Assembly (NCBI GenBank): GCA_031178305.1
Contig: JAPSJG010000173.1
Location: forward strand, 1 to 7,718
Direction: 5' to 3'
DNA from: Sinorhizobium sp.
GTDB taxonomy: Bacteria; Pseudomonadota; Alphaproteobacteria; Rhizobiales; Rhizobiaceae
DNA: 7,718 nucleotides
Part shown: positions 1 through 7,596 of the stretch, one piece after another
How the letters are laid out: the number at the start of each line of letters is the position of its first letter
Numbering within the stretch: position 1 is the first letter of the stretch
Notes under the pieces: generated by a model
What the model saw: the letters and a program-made list of their open reading frames with translations, nothing else
What the model was told of the DNA's origin: nothing
The model's database searches: none
Position numbers and translations under genes: made by a program

Positions 1-204
1 CAGATGGCGCATTTGCGCGATGCCCTGCCCGGGGAGATTTCCGTCGTTTACCGCGAAGCGGTTGGCGATCTCATCCCTTACGCCGTCGGCGCGGCCGCCG
101 CCGGTGACATGGTGATGGTCAAGTCCTCCAAGGGAACGGGCTGCGCGAAAATCGTCGAGGCGTTTCTCTATGCCTATCCCGAGGAGGCCGCGACGGAAGC
201 GTAG
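1..204 (+). CDS. murF: MurF C-terminal end (partial): UDP-MurNAc-tripeptide--D-alanyl-D-alanine ligase
   Basis: Last 67 codons of a reading frame already open at base 1 and ending in TAG at 202-204. MurF is the cytoplasmic ATP-dependent ligase that adds D-Ala-D-Ala to UDP-MurNAc-tripeptide, completing the pentapeptide. The visible part belongs to the C-terminal ligase domain. It contains the segment GDMVMVKSSKGTG (about 33 residues before the stop), which matches the G-D-x-V-L-V-K-x-S-(R/K)-G pattern near the end of MurF proteins. The ATP-binding and N-terminal domains lie outside the window, so integrity cannot be judged. The position directly upstream of mraY is the standard dcw order and supports the call. 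The family motif is short, so the gene name relies partly on context. Confidence 0.9.
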   Translation, partial: QMAHLRDALPGEISVVYREAVGDLIPYAVGAAAAGDMVMVKSSKGTGCAKIVEAFLYAYPEEAATEA

Positions 205-343
205 CGGGTGACGCCACCGATGCCGGTGGATTGATCCCTGGCCAGGGGAAATGGCCTAACATAGTCGTATGCAAGCGGGTATCGTTCGTCAGATGATTCT
301 GTTCGGGCGACACCCGATTCCAATCTTTGGGGAAGGTCCCTTA
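205..343 (+). promoter_or_regulatory. murF-mraY intergenic leader with small inverted repeats
   Basis: This 139-nt gap is the longest non-coding stretch inside the operon part of the window. It holds four short inverted repeats. The first is CCACCG/CGGTGG at 214-219 and 224-229. The second is the 12-bp palindrome CCCTGGCCAGGG at 236-247. The third, GGCCA/TGGCC at 240-244 and 252-256, overlaps the second, so the two cannot form together. The fourth is TCGGG/CCCGA at 303-307 and 313-317. None is followed by a T-run, so none looks like an intrinsic terminator. No convincing -35/-10 pair was found; TTGATC at 231 and TAACAT at 257 are separated by 20 nt, which is too far. A regulatory role is inference only. 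Confidence 0.3.
329..336 (+). promoter_or_regulatory. Shine-Dalgarno site fixing the mraY start
   Basis: GGGGAAGG lies 7 nt upstream of ATG 344. The same frame stays open upstream to an ATG at 269, but that codon has no purine-rich site before it, and the 25 extra residues do not look like MraY. The site therefore decides for 344. Confidence 0.75.
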
Positions 344-1444
344 ATGCTGATCTGGCTCGTGGAACTGGCGGACCACTTTCAATTCTTCAACCTCTTTCGC
401 TACATCACCTTCCGAACGGGCGCAGCACTCTTCACCTCCGCCTTGATCGTCTTTCTCTTCGGCCCGACGATGATCGATTCGCTTCGCATCCGCCAGGGTA
501 AGGGCCAGCCGATCCGCGCCGATGGACCGCAGACGCACTTCAAGAAGGCAGGCACGCCTACCATGGGCGGTCTGATGATCCTTGCGGGCATCGTCGGCTC
601 GTCGCTGCTTTGGGCAGACCTTTCGAGCGTCTACGTCGTGTCGACGCTTCTCGTGACGCTCGGCTTCGGGGCGATCGGTTTCTACGACGACTATCTCAAG
701 GTTACGAAGCAATCGGACAAGGGCTTTTCCGGCAAGGCGCGGCTCGGTATCGAATTCGTGATCGCCTCGATCGCCGTCTTCTTCATGATGCGGGCGGCGC
801 TTTCCGCCGGCAGCGCCGGCTCCACCTTCGGCTCGTCAGTGACCTTCCCCTTCTTCAAGGACCTGATGCTCAATCTCGGCTACTTCTTCGTGCTGTTCGG
901 TGGCTTCGTGATCGTCGGCGCGGGCAATGCCGTGAACCTGACGGACGGTCTCGATGGGCTTGCGATCGGGCCGGTGATGATCGCATCGGCCGCCTTCGGC
1001 CTGATCGCCTATCTGGCGGGCAATGCCGTCTTCGCCAACTACCTGCAGATCCATTTCGTGCCCGGCACCGGCGAGCTTGCGGTGATACTCGGCGCGGTTA
1101 TCGGCGCGGGCCTCGGCTTCCTCTGGTTCAATGCACCGCCCGCGGCGATTTTCATGGGCGATACCGGTTCGCTCGCTCTCGGCGGGCTGATCGGTACCGT
1201 CGCCGTCGCGACCAAGCACGAGATCGTCATGGTGATTATCGGCGGCCTCTTCGTCATCGAGACGCTGTCGGTCATCATCCAGGTCTTCTGGTTCAAGCGC
1301 ACCGGACGCCGCGTCTTCCTGATGGCGCCGATCCACCATCATTTCGAGAAGAAGGGCTGGACGGAAAGCCAGGTCGTGATCCGCTTCTGGATCATTGCCG
1401 TCATACTTGCGATGGTCGGCCTTTCCACCCTCAAGCTCAGGTGA
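344..1444 (+). CDS. mraY: MraY, phospho-N-acetylmuramoyl-pentapeptide transferase
   Basis: Inner-membrane enzyme that transfers phospho-MurNAc-pentapeptide from UDP to undecaprenyl phosphate, forming lipid I (Mg2+ dependent). The protein is 366 aa, close to the usual 360-370, with about ten hydrophobic segments (for example near residues 22-40, 97-113, 180-194, 243-262, 295-314 and 346-363). Family motifs are intact: PTMGG (72-76); FYDDYLK (113-119) with the Asp pair D115/D116; NLTDGLDGLA (198-207) with D201 and D204; FMGDTGSLALGG (270-281) with D273; and the cytoplasmic PIHHHFEKKGW loop (329-339) with the His triad. Start 344 was chosen from the Shine-Dalgarno site and the family length; an in-frame ATG at 269 is possible but unsupported. 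The stop is 6 nt before murD. Assignment is near certain. Confidence 0.98.
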   Translation: MLIWLVELADHFQFFNLFRYITFRTGAALFTSALIVFLFGPTMIDSLRIRQGKGQPIRADGPQTHFKKAGTPTMGGLMILAGIVGSSLLWADLSSVYVVSTLLVTLGFGAIGFYDDYLKVTKQSDKGFSGKARLGIEFVIASIAVFFMMRAALSAGSAGSTFGSSVTFPFFKDLMLNLGYFFVLFGGFVIVGAGNAVNLTDGLDGLAIGPVMIASAAFGLIAYLAGNAVFANYLQIHFVPGTGELAVILGAVIGAGLGFLWFNAPPAAIFMGDTGSLALGGLIGTVAVATKHEIVMVIIGGLFVIETLSVIIQVFWFKRTGRRVFLMAPIHHHFEKKGWTESQVVIRFWIIAVILAMVGLSTLKLR

Positions 1445-1450
1445 GCGACG

Positions 1451-2842
1451 ATGATCCCGGTCACCACATTCAAGGGCAGGAAGATCGCACTTTTCGGGCT
1501 GGGCGGGTCCGGACTGGCGACGGCTCAGGCGCTTGTTGCCGGCGGCGCGGAAGTCACCGCCTGGGACGACAATCCCGACAGCGTCATCAGGGCCGCCGCG
1601 GCCGGTATCGCGACGTTGGACCTGCGCGGGGCCGACTGGCAGGCCTTTTCCGCCCTCGTCCTCTCGCCCGGCGTGCCGCTGACGCATCCGAAGCCGCATT
1701 GGAGCGTGGACCTTGCGCACCAGACGGGCGTCGAGATCATCGGCGACGTCGAGCTCTTCGTCCGCGAACGTCGCGCGCACGCACCGAATTGCCCTTTCAT
1801 CGCGATTACCGGCACCAACGGCAAGTCGACGACCACGGCGCTGATCGCGCATCTCCTTAGGACAAGCGGGCGGGACACGCAGCTTGGCGGCAATATCGGC
1901 ACCGCGGTGCTGACGCTCGATTCGCCCAAGGCGGGACGTTTCTATGTGGTCGAGTGCTCGTCATACCAGATCGATCTCGCACCGACTGTCGATCCGACGG
2001 CTGGCATCCTGCTCAACCTGACGCCTGACCACCTTGACCGTCACGGCACCATGCGGCACTACGCCGACATCAAGGAGCGGCTGGTGGCGGGCAGCCGCAC
2101 CGCTATTGTCGGCGTCGACGACAGTTTCTCCAGTCTGATCGCCGATCGCGTCGAACGGGCCGGCACGAAGGTCGTGCGCATCTCTCGCCGTCACGTGCTT
2201 GCCGATGGCATCTACGCCGAAGGGTTCAGTCTGATGCGTGCTCATGGCGGCACGTCCACCCTCTTTGCCGATCTTGGCTGCATTCAAACTTTGCGCGGTG
2301 CGCACAATGCGCAGAACGCAGCCGCGGCAGTCGCGGCATGCCTTGCCGTAGGTATAGACGAGAAAGACATCATCGACGGGCTCTCGAGCTTTCCGGGCCT
2401 CAAGCACCGGATGCAGCCGATTGCGAAAATGGGCGAGGTCATCTTCGTCAACGACAGCAAGGCGACGAATGCCGATGCGGCCGCACCGGCGCTTTCAAGC
2501 TACGACCGGATCTACTGGATCGCCGGAGGTCTGGCGAAGGAAGGCGGCATCACCTCGCTGGCACCATTCTTCCCGAAGATCGCCAAGGCCTACCTGATCG
2601 GCGAGGCGGCGCCGGCCTTTGCCGCGACACTCGGCGATGCGGTGCCCTACGAGATCTCCGGGACGCTGGAAAGGGCGGTCGCGCATGCGGCGGCGGATGC
2701 GGCGCGGGACCGGGAAGGTCCTGCGGCCGTGATGCTTTCCCCGGCTTGCGCAAGCTTCGACCAGTACAAGAACTTCGAGGTGCGGGGGGACGCCTTCGCC
2801 GGCCATGTGGCGGCGCTCGAAGGCGTGACCATGCTCATCTGA
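1451..2842 (+). CDS. murD: MurD, UDP-N-acetylmuramoyl-L-alanine--D-glutamate ligase
   Basis: Cytoplasmic Mur ligase that adds D-glutamate to UDP-MurNAc-L-Ala with ATP hydrolysis. Its 463 aa show the three-domain plan. The N-terminal Rossmann-like UDP-binding domain has GLGGSGLA (16-23). The central ATPase domain has the P-loop ITGTNGKSTTT (119-129, K125), GGNIG (146-150), ECSSYQ (168-173), NLTPDHLDRHG (189-199), a probable carbamylated Lys at K208, and GAHNAQN (283-289). The C-terminal domain has LKHRMQ (317-322), NDSKATN (334-340) and the MurD-specific LSPACASFDQYKNFEVRGDAF (starting 429). The start has the Shine-Dalgarno sequence AGGTGAG at 1439-1445, which overlaps the mraY stop; with a 6-nt gap this implies translational coupling. 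No missing key residue was seen. The C-terminal motifs distinguish it from MurC, MurE and MurF. Confidence 0.98.
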   Translation: MIPVTTFKGRKIALFGLGGSGLATAQALVAGGAEVTAWDDNPDSVIRAAAAGIATLDLRGADWQAFSALVLSPGVPLTHPKPHWSVDLAHQTGVEIIGDVELFVRERRAHAPNCPFIAITGTNGKSTTTALIAHLLRTSGRDTQLGGNIGTAVLTLDSPKAGRFYVVECSSYQIDLAPTVDPTAGILLNLTPDHLDRHGTMRHYADIKERLVAGSRTAIVGVDDSFSSLIADRVERAGTKVVRISRRHVLADGIYAEGFSLMRAHGGTSTLFADLGCIQTLRGAHNAQNAAAAVAACLAVGIDEKDIIDGLSSFPGLKHRMQPIAKMGEVIFVNDSKATNADAAAPALSSYDRIYWIAGGLAKEGGITSLAPFFPKIAKAYLIGEAAPAFAATLGDAVPYEISGTLERAVAHAAADAARDREGPAAVMLSPACASFDQYKNFEVRGDAFAGHVAALEGVTMLI

Positions 2843-2884
2843 CGGCTGCGGGAAGGGACAGCGCAGTCGGGCGGTTTTGGACAT

Positions 2885-2898
2885 GGCGCGCAGGCGCC
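2885..2898 (+). repeat. GC-rich 5-bp hairpin in the murD-ftsW spacer
   Basis: GGCGC (2885-2889) and GCGCC (2894-2898) flank the 4-nt loop GCAG. The hairpin ends just before the ftsW Shine-Dalgarno site (AGGGG, 2904-2908). No T-run follows, so it is not a terminator. It could affect ribosome access to ftsW, but such short stems are common in GC-rich DNA and a function is speculative. Confidence 0.3.
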
Positions 2899-2903
2899 GG
2901 AAA

Positions 2904-2908
2904 AGGGG
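2904..2908 (+). promoter_or_regulatory. Shine-Dalgarno site fixing the ftsW start
   Basis: AGGGG lies 8 nt before ATG 2917. The ftsW frame is open far upstream into murD (to about 2338), so the start cannot be read from the open frame alone. This site, together with the conserved FtsW N-terminus and the length, decides it. Confidence 0.7.
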
Positions 2909-2916
2909 ACAGACAG

Positions 2917-4071
2917 ATGGTAAGCCGAGCCGAACGTGGCCCCGTGGCCGACTGGTTCTGGACTATAGACAGGCTCTTCCTGGCGACCTTCATCCTCCTG
3001 ATGGGCGTCGGCTTCATGCTCTCCTTCGCGGCAAGCCCGCCGGTCGCGGAGCGGATCGGCCTCGACAGCTTCCACTTCGTCAAGCGTCACGCGCTCTTCC
3101 TCCTGCCGTCCCTTGCGGTGATGATCGGCATATCCTTCCTGACGCCGCGGCAGGTCAGGCGAGCGGCAATCATCCTGCTCGCCATCTCGCTTGGACTGAT
3201 GGTTCTCGTCCTCTTCGTCGGCCAGGAGGTAAAGGGATCGCTCCGCTGGATTTCGATCGCCGGCATTTCGATCCAGCCCTCGGAATTCATGAAACCGGCC
3301 TTCGTCGTCGTCTGCGCCTGGCTTTTCGCCGAGCACGCCAAGCAACCTGAGATTCCCGGCAACCTGCTCTCGATCCTGCTTTTCTGCATCGTCGGCGCCC
3401 TGCTTGTCGCCCAACCCGACCTCGGACAGACGATCCTGACCGCAACGGTCTGGGGCGGCATGTTCTTCATGGCCGGCATGCCGTGGCTCTGGATCATCGT
3501 GCTTGCGGGCGCCGGAGCGGGCGGCTTCTTCGTCGCCTATACGATGCTGCCGCATGTCGCTGGCCGTATCGACCGATTCCTGACGGGGGAGGGCGATACG
3601 TTCCAGGTGGACACGGCGCGGCAGGCGATCATCCGGGGCGACTGGTTCGGACGTGGCCCGGGCGAGGGCGTGGTCAAGCGCATCATCCCCGACAGCCACA
3701 CCGACTTCGTCTTCTCTGTTGCGGCGGAAGAGTTCGGCATCGTCTTCTGCATGGTGATCGTTGTGATCTTCGCATTCCTGGTGATGCGCGGGCTCAATCA
3801 TGCCTTTCGCGAGCGCAACGATTTCAACCGGTTTGCCGTTGCCGGCCTTGTGCTGCAGATCGGTATCCAGTCGATGATCAATATCGGCGTCAATCTCGAA
3901 CTGCTTCCGGCCAAGGGCATGACCCTGCCGCTGATTTCCTATGGCGGATCGTCGATGGTGGCGATCTGCGTGACGGCCGGGTTCATACTCGCCTTGACGC
4001 GGCATCGGCCGGAGAAACGCGCGGTCGAGCGCAGCCTCTTTCGATCCGGCGTCGGGGTGCCGGCGGAGTAA
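2917..4071 (+). CDS. ftsW: FtsW, SEDS-family septal peptidoglycan glycosyltransferase
   Basis: Polytopic inner-membrane divisome protein of the SEDS family. It polymerises lipid II into glycan strands together with the class B penicillin-binding protein FtsI. The protein has 384 aa with a short cytoplasmic N-terminus and about ten predicted membrane segments, the first near 19-40. Family motifs: KGSLRWISIAGISIQPSEFMKP (106-127), AQPDLGQT (165-172), the long periplasmic loop ending in IPDSHTDFVFSVAAEEFG (257-274), and NIGVNLELLPAKGMTLPLISYGGSS (322-346). D263 in HTDF corresponds to the catalytic Asp described for SEDS polymerases. The neighbours (murD and murG) identify it as FtsW rather than RodA. 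The start is set by the Shine-Dalgarno site at 2904-2908; the stop is 3 nt before murG. Confidence 0.97.
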   Translation: MVSRAERGPVADWFWTIDRLFLATFILLMGVGFMLSFAASPPVAERIGLDSFHFVKRHALFLLPSLAVMIGISFLTPRQVRRAAIILLAISLGLMVLVLFVGQEVKGSLRWISIAGISIQPSEFMKPAFVVVCAWLFAEHAKQPEIPGNLLSILLFCIVGALLVAQPDLGQTILTATVWGGMFFMAGMPWLWIIVLAGAGAGGFFVAYTMLPHVAGRIDRFLTGEGDTFQVDTARQAIIRGDWFGRGPGEGVVKRIIPDSHTDFVFSVAAEEFGIVFCMVIVVIFAFLVMRGLNHAFRERNDFNRFAVAGLVLQIGIQSMINIGVNLELLPAKGMTLPLISYGGSSMVAICVTAGFILALTRHRPEKRAVERSLFRSGVGVPAE

Positions 4072-4074
4072 GAC

Positions 4075-5196
4075 ATGGACAAAGGGATCATCCTTCTTGC
4101 CGCCGGTGGAACCGGCGGGCACCTCTTTCCGGCGGAAGCATTGGCGCATGAACTGAAGGCGTCCGGCTATTCCGTGCATCTCGTGACCGACGATCGCGCC
4201 GAACGCTATGCCGGCAAGTTCCCCGCCGACGAGATCCATGTCGTGCCTTCGGCGACGATCGGCTCGAAGAATCCGGTCAAGCTGGCACGGTCGATGTTCA
4301 AGCTCTGGACGGGGCTGAGAGCCGCGCGGCGGCTGATCACGCGGTTGAAGCCCAAAGCGATCGTCGGCTTCGGCGGCTACCCGACGGTTCCGCCACTGCT
4401 TGCCGCGGCGCAAATTGGCGTTCCATCGATTATCCACGAGCAGAACGCCGTTATGGGCCGCGCGAACAGGATGCTCGCCTCAAGGGTAAAAGCCATTGCC
4501 GGCGGCTTTCTACCAGAGGGCACCGGTGCCTTCGCCGAAAAGACGGTCACGACGGGGAACCCGGTCCGCCCGGCCGTGCTCGAGGCGGCCAGGGCATCCT
4601 ATTCCGCGCCTGGCGATCAACCATTCCATTTTGTCGTCTTCGGCGGCAGTCAGGGCGCGCAATATTTCTCGAAGGCCGTGCCGCAGGCGATCAGCCGGCT
4701 CGACGACGAGCAACGCCACAGGCTCAAGGTGACGCAGCAGGCCCGCCCGGAAGACAGGGAGGAGGTCGTTGCCGTCTATGATAAGCTTGGCGTAGCCGCC
4801 GAGGTCTCGCCCTTCTTCACCGACATGGCAGCGCGGATCGCTTCGGCACATCTCGTCCTCTGCCGCTCCGGCGCCTCTACCGTTTCGGAGCTTTCCGTGA
4901 TCGGCCGCCCGGCGATCCTCGTGCCCTATCCCTATGCGCTCGACCACGACCAAGCGGCGAATGCGGCAGCACTTGCGGCGAAGGGCGGGGCGCGCGTGAT
5001 CGCGCAGGCGGAGCTCGGCGCCGAAAGGCTCGCGAGCATTCTTACGGACGCGATGAACGACCCCGGGACGCTCGCACAAATGGCGGCGAACGCGCGCGGG
5101 ACCGGCAGGCCGGAGGCGGCGCGCTTGCTTGCATCCCTGGTAGAGGTTATTGCCAGCGGCTCGACAGTCGCGAAATTCAAGGAAACTCGCTCATGA
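4075..5196 (+). CDS. murG: MurG, UDP-GlcNAc:lipid I N-acetylglucosaminyltransferase
   Basis: Peripheral inner-membrane GT-B glycosyltransferase (family GT28) that adds GlcNAc to lipid I, giving lipid II, the substrate of FtsW and other polymerases. It is 373 aa, of normal length. The N-terminal acceptor domain has the glycine-rich loop AAGGTGGHLFPA (9-20, with H16), GFGGYPT (98-104) and HEQNAVMGRANR (121-132). The C-terminal donor domain has TGNPVR (160-165), FGGSQGA (189-195), CRSGASTVSEL (263-273, with E272) and PYPYALDHDQAANA (284-297). The start ATG 4075 follows GGAG (4065-4068), which lies within the last codons of ftsW; the gap is 3 nt. The stop TGA overlaps the murC start as ATGA (5193-5196). 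All signature elements are intact. Confidence 0.98.
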   Translation: MDKGIILLAAGGTGGHLFPAEALAHELKASGYSVHLVTDDRAERYAGKFPADEIHVVPSATIGSKNPVKLARSMFKLWTGLRAARRLITRLKPKAIVGFGGYPTVPPLLAAAQIGVPSIIHEQNAVMGRANRMLASRVKAIAGGFLPEGTGAFAEKTVTTGNPVRPAVLEAARASYSAPGDQPFHFVVFGGSQGAQYFSKAVPQAISRLDDEQRHRLKVTQQARPEDREEVVAVYDKLGVAAEVSPFFTDMAARIASAHLVLCRSGASTVSELSVIGRPAILVPYPYALDHDQAANAAALAAKGGARVIAQAELGAERLASILTDAMNDPGTLAQMAANARGTGRPEAARLLASLVEVIASGSTVAKFKETRS

Positions 5197-6617
5197 AAAT
5201 GCCGACGACGATCGGGCTCGTACATTTCATCGGTATCGGCGGCATCGGCATGAGCGGTATCGCCGAGGTCCTGCACAATCTCGGCCATCGCGTCCAGGGC
5301 TCGGATCAGGCCGACAACGCCAATGTTCAACGCCTGCGCGAGAAGGGCATCCAGATCTCGGTCGGCCACAGGGCGGAAAATCTCGGCGACGCCGAGGTGG
5401 TCGTCGTCTCGACGGCGATCAGGAACGACAATCCGGAGCTCATCGCCGCGCGCGAGAAGTCCCTGCCCGTGGTGCGCCGCGCCGAGATGCTTGCGGAGCT
5501 GATGCGCTTCCGAAACGCGATCGCGATCGGCGGCACGCACGGCAAGACGACGACGACCTCGATGGTCGCGGCGCTGCTCGATGCCGGCGGCCTCGATCCG
5601 ACCGTGATCAACGGCGGCATCATCAATGCCTATGGCACCAATGCACGCATGGGCGCGGGCGAGTGGATGGTGGTGGAAGCGGACGAATCCGACGGTACGT
5701 TCCTGAAGCTCCCAGCCGATATTGCCGTGGTTACCAATATCGACCCGGAACATCTCGATCACTACGGCAATTTCGATGCGGTGCGTGCGGCTTTCCGGCA
5801 ATTCGTCGAGAACGTGCCCTTCTACGGCTTCGGCGTGCTCTGCCTCGACCACCCGGAGGTGCAGGGGATGGTCGGCAAGATCGAGGACCGCAAGATCATC
5901 ACCTACGGCGAGAATCCGCAAGCCGACGTGCGCTATCATAACATCCGCATGGACGGTACCACTTCAGTTTTCGACGTGGTGATTCGCCGCCGCCGCACCG
6001 GCCAGGTGATCGAACTGAAAGACCTGCGCCTGCCCATGCCCGGTCGGCACAACGTCTCGAACGCCACGGCGGCGGTCGCGGTCGCGCAGCGCCTCGGCAT
6101 CAAGCCGGAAGCCATCGCGCGTGGACTTGCCGCCTTCAGCGGCGTCAAACGCCGCTTCACGCTGACCGGGGAATGGAACGGTGCGCGTATCTTCGACGAT
6201 TATGGTCATCACCCGGTGGAAATCAAAGCCGTGCTCAGGGCGGCGCGCGAGGCTTGCCGCGGCCGCATCATCGCCGTTCACCAGCCGCACCGCTACTCGC
6301 GCCTGTCGAGCCTGTTCGAGGATTTCTCCTCATGCTTCAACGATGCCGACACGATCCTGATCGCGCCGGTCTATGCGGCGGGCGAGGAAGCGATCGAGGG
6401 CGTCAACTCCGAAGCGCTTGTCGGCAGCATCAAGGCAGCCGGTCACCGTGACGCGCGCTATCTCGCCCGTCAGGAAACTCTGGCGCCGATCGTCTCCAAG
6501 ATTGCGCAGCCGGGCGATTTTGTGGTTCTCTTGGGGGCTGGCAGCATTACCAATTGGGCCGCGGCCCTGCCCAGGGAACTCGCGGAAATTTCAGGAATCG
6601 AGCATGAAGCAGGTTAA
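5193..6617 (+). CDS. murC: MurC, UDP-N-acetylmuramate--L-alanine ligase
   Basis: Cytoplasmic ATP-dependent Mur ligase that adds the first peptide residue, L-Ala, to UDP-MurNAc. Its 474 aa match the family. Domain 1 has HFIGIGGIGMSGIAE (11-25), the characteristic MurC UDP-binding loop. The ATPase domain has the P-loop GGTHGKTTTTSM (113-124, K118), VEADESDGTF (161-170), NIDPEHLDHYG (182-192) and RHNVSNATAA (285-294). The C-terminal domain has DDYGHHPVEI (335-344), HQPHRYSR (363-370), APVYAAGE (391-398) and GAGSI (448-452). Start ATG 5193 follows AAGGAAA (5179-5185) at 7 nt and overlaps the murG stop by 4 nt. ATG 5199 is an in-frame alternative two codons on, but it is less well spaced. The 3' end overlaps murB by 14 nt. 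Confidence 0.98.
   Translation: MKMPTTIGLVHFIGIGGIGMSGIAEVLHNLGHRVQGSDQADNANVQRLREKGIQISVGHRAENLGDAEVVVVSTAIRNDNPELIAAREKSLPVVRRAEMLAELMRFRNAIAIGGTHGKTTTTSMVAALLDAGGLDPTVINGGIINAYGTNARMGAGEWMVVEADESDGTFLKLPADIAVVTNIDPEHLDHYGNFDAVRAAFRQFVENVPFYGFGVLCLDHPEVQGMVGKIEDRKIITYGENPQADVRYHNIRMDGTTSVFDVVIRRRRTGQVIELKDLRLPMPGRHNVSNATAAVAVAQRLGIKPEAIARGLAAFSGVKRRFTLTGEWNGARIFDDYGHHPVEIKAVLRAAREACRGRIIAVHQPHRYSRLSSLFEDFSSCFNDADTILIAPVYAAGEEAIEGVNSEALVGSIKAAGHRDARYLARQETLAPIVSKIAQPGDFVVLLGAGSITNWAAALPRELAEISGIEHEAG
6593..6597 (+). promoter_or_regulatory. Shine-Dalgarno site fixing the murB start
   Basis: AGGAA inside the end of murC lies 6 nt before ATG 6604. The murB frame is open upstream to 6373, so this site and the usual MurB length support 6604 over upstream starts. 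Confidence 0.7.
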
Positions 6618-7578
6618 CGGTCAGAAACTCCTTGAGGCGCTTGGAGGCGGCGTCGACGCAATTCGCGGCCGCATCACGCCCGACGCGCCGATGGACCGCG
6701 TGACCTGGTTTCGCGCGGGCGGCCTTGCCGAGCTGATGTTCCAGCCGCATGACACGGACGATCTCATCGCCTTCCTGAAGCTCGTTCCGAAGGGCGTGCC
6801 CGTTATGGTTGTCGGTGTCGGTTCCAACCTGCTCGTGCGCGACGGGGGCATCCCTGGCGTTGTGATCCGGCTGTCGGCCAAGGGCTTCGGTGACCTTGAA
6901 CTCATCGGTGAGAACCGTATCAAGGCGGGTGCAATCTGCCCCGACAAGAACATCGCGGCCATGGCGCTCGACCACGGCATCGGCGGCTTTCACTTCTTTT
7001 ACGGCATCCCCGGCTCGATCGGCGGCGCACTGCGCATGAATGCGGGCGCCAATGGCGGGGAGACGACCGACCGCCTCGTTGAAGTCCACGCAGTCGACCG
7101 GCAGGGCAAGAGGCATGTGCTCAGCAATGCCGACATGGGCTACTCCTATCGCCATTCGGATGCGGCCAAGGACCTGATCTTCACGCACGCGATCTTCGAA
7201 GGCTATCCGGAGGACAAGGCGAAGATCCGCACCGACATGGACGCGGTGCGCCAGCATCGCGAGACGGTGCAGCCGATCCGCGAGAAGACCGGCGGCTCGA
7301 CCTTCAAGAACCCGGAAGGCCATTCCGCCTGGAAGCTGATCGACGAGGCCGGCTGCCGCGGCATGATGATCGGCAGTGCCCAGATGTCGCCGCTCCACTG
7401 CAACTTCATGATCAACACCGGCCAGGCGAGCGGCTACGAGCTCGAATATCTCGGCGAGACGGTGCGTGCCCGCGTGATGGAGCATTCCGGCGTGAAGCTC
7501 GAATGGGAGATCAAGCGCGTCGGCAACTTCATGCCGGGTTACGAGATCAAAGAATTCCTCGGCCGCGCCGTGGCCTGA
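6604..7578 (+). CDS. murB: MurB, UDP-N-acetylenolpyruvoylglucosamine reductase
   Basis: Cytoplasmic FAD enzyme that uses NADPH to reduce UDP-GlcNAc-enolpyruvate to UDP-MurNAc, the substrate of MurC. It is 324 aa. The FAD-binding part shows VVGVGSNLLVRDGGIPG (69-85) and the conserved GIPGSIGGALRMNAGANGGE (134-153). The substrate-binding region has GYSYRHS (179-185), with Y182/R183 probably equivalent to the E. coli Tyr-Arg pair. The catalytic region has GGSTFKNP (230-237), with S232 as the likely proton-donor serine, and KLIDEAGCRG (244-253). E302 near the C-terminus is the likely catalytic Glu. The YRHS and GSTFKNP patterns and the length fit the type II MurB group. It starts 14 nt inside murC, implying coupled translation. 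It is the last gene before a strong terminator. Confidence 0.97.
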   Translation: MKQVNGQKLLEALGGGVDAIRGRITPDAPMDRVTWFRAGGLAELMFQPHDTDDLIAFLKLVPKGVPVMVVGVGSNLLVRDGGIPGVVIRLSAKGFGDLELIGENRIKAGAICPDKNIAAMALDHGIGGFHFFYGIPGSIGGALRMNAGANGGETTDRLVEVHAVDRQGKRHVLSNADMGYSYRHSDAAKDLIFTHAIFEGYPEDKAKIRTDMDAVRQHRETVQPIREKTGGSTFKNPEGHSAWKLIDEAGCRGMMIGSAQMSPLHCNFMINTGQASGYELEYLGETVRARVMEHSGVKLEWEIKRVGNFMPGYEIKEFLGRAVA

Positions 7579-7596
7579 GCCGGCAATGCTCGTTTG

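Noticed and set aside
231..262. Possible promoter TTGATC ... TAACAT before mraY
   Set aside because: The spacer is 20 nt, outside the usual 16-18, and the -10 match is weak.
316..320. GATTC (GANTC) site upstream of mraY as a cell-cycle methylation switch
   Set aside because: Other GANTC sites occur inside the genes (for example 476-480, 4269-4273 and 6595-6599), so one copy near a start is not informative alone.
269..343. In-frame 25-residue N-terminal extension of MraY from ATG 269
   Set aside because: There is no ribosome site before 269, the added residues do not resemble MraY, and a strong site precedes ATG 344, which gives the normal 366-aa length.
836..1852. Antisense open frame of 338 codons opposite mraY and murD
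   Set aside because: Same low-complexity charged composition and no motif; it is explained by GC-rich codon use of the real genes.
2338..2916. Long upstream extension of the ftsW frame into murD (193 codons)
   Set aside because: It is an out-of-frame reading of murD with an Arg/Gly-rich composition typical of shadow frames in GC-rich DNA. The conserved FtsW N-terminus begins at 2917.
2877..3350. Open frame starting TTG 2877 / ATG 2883 with a basic N-terminus, overlapping ftsW
   Set aside because: It lacks a properly spaced ribosome site, runs out of frame through conserved ftsW codons, and has no recognisable family.
2647..4437. Antisense open frame of 596 codons across murD, ftsW and murG
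   Set aside because: Composition is rich in Arg, Asp, His and Glu with no recognisable domain, and it lies opposite strongly conserved genes. Codon bias of high-GC genes leaves the antisense frame free of stops.
6614..6617. TTAA-type half sites (near 341 and 6614) as CtrA binding sites
   Set aside because: No paired TTAA-N7-TTAA arrangement was found, and the copy at 6614 is coding sequence of murC and murB.
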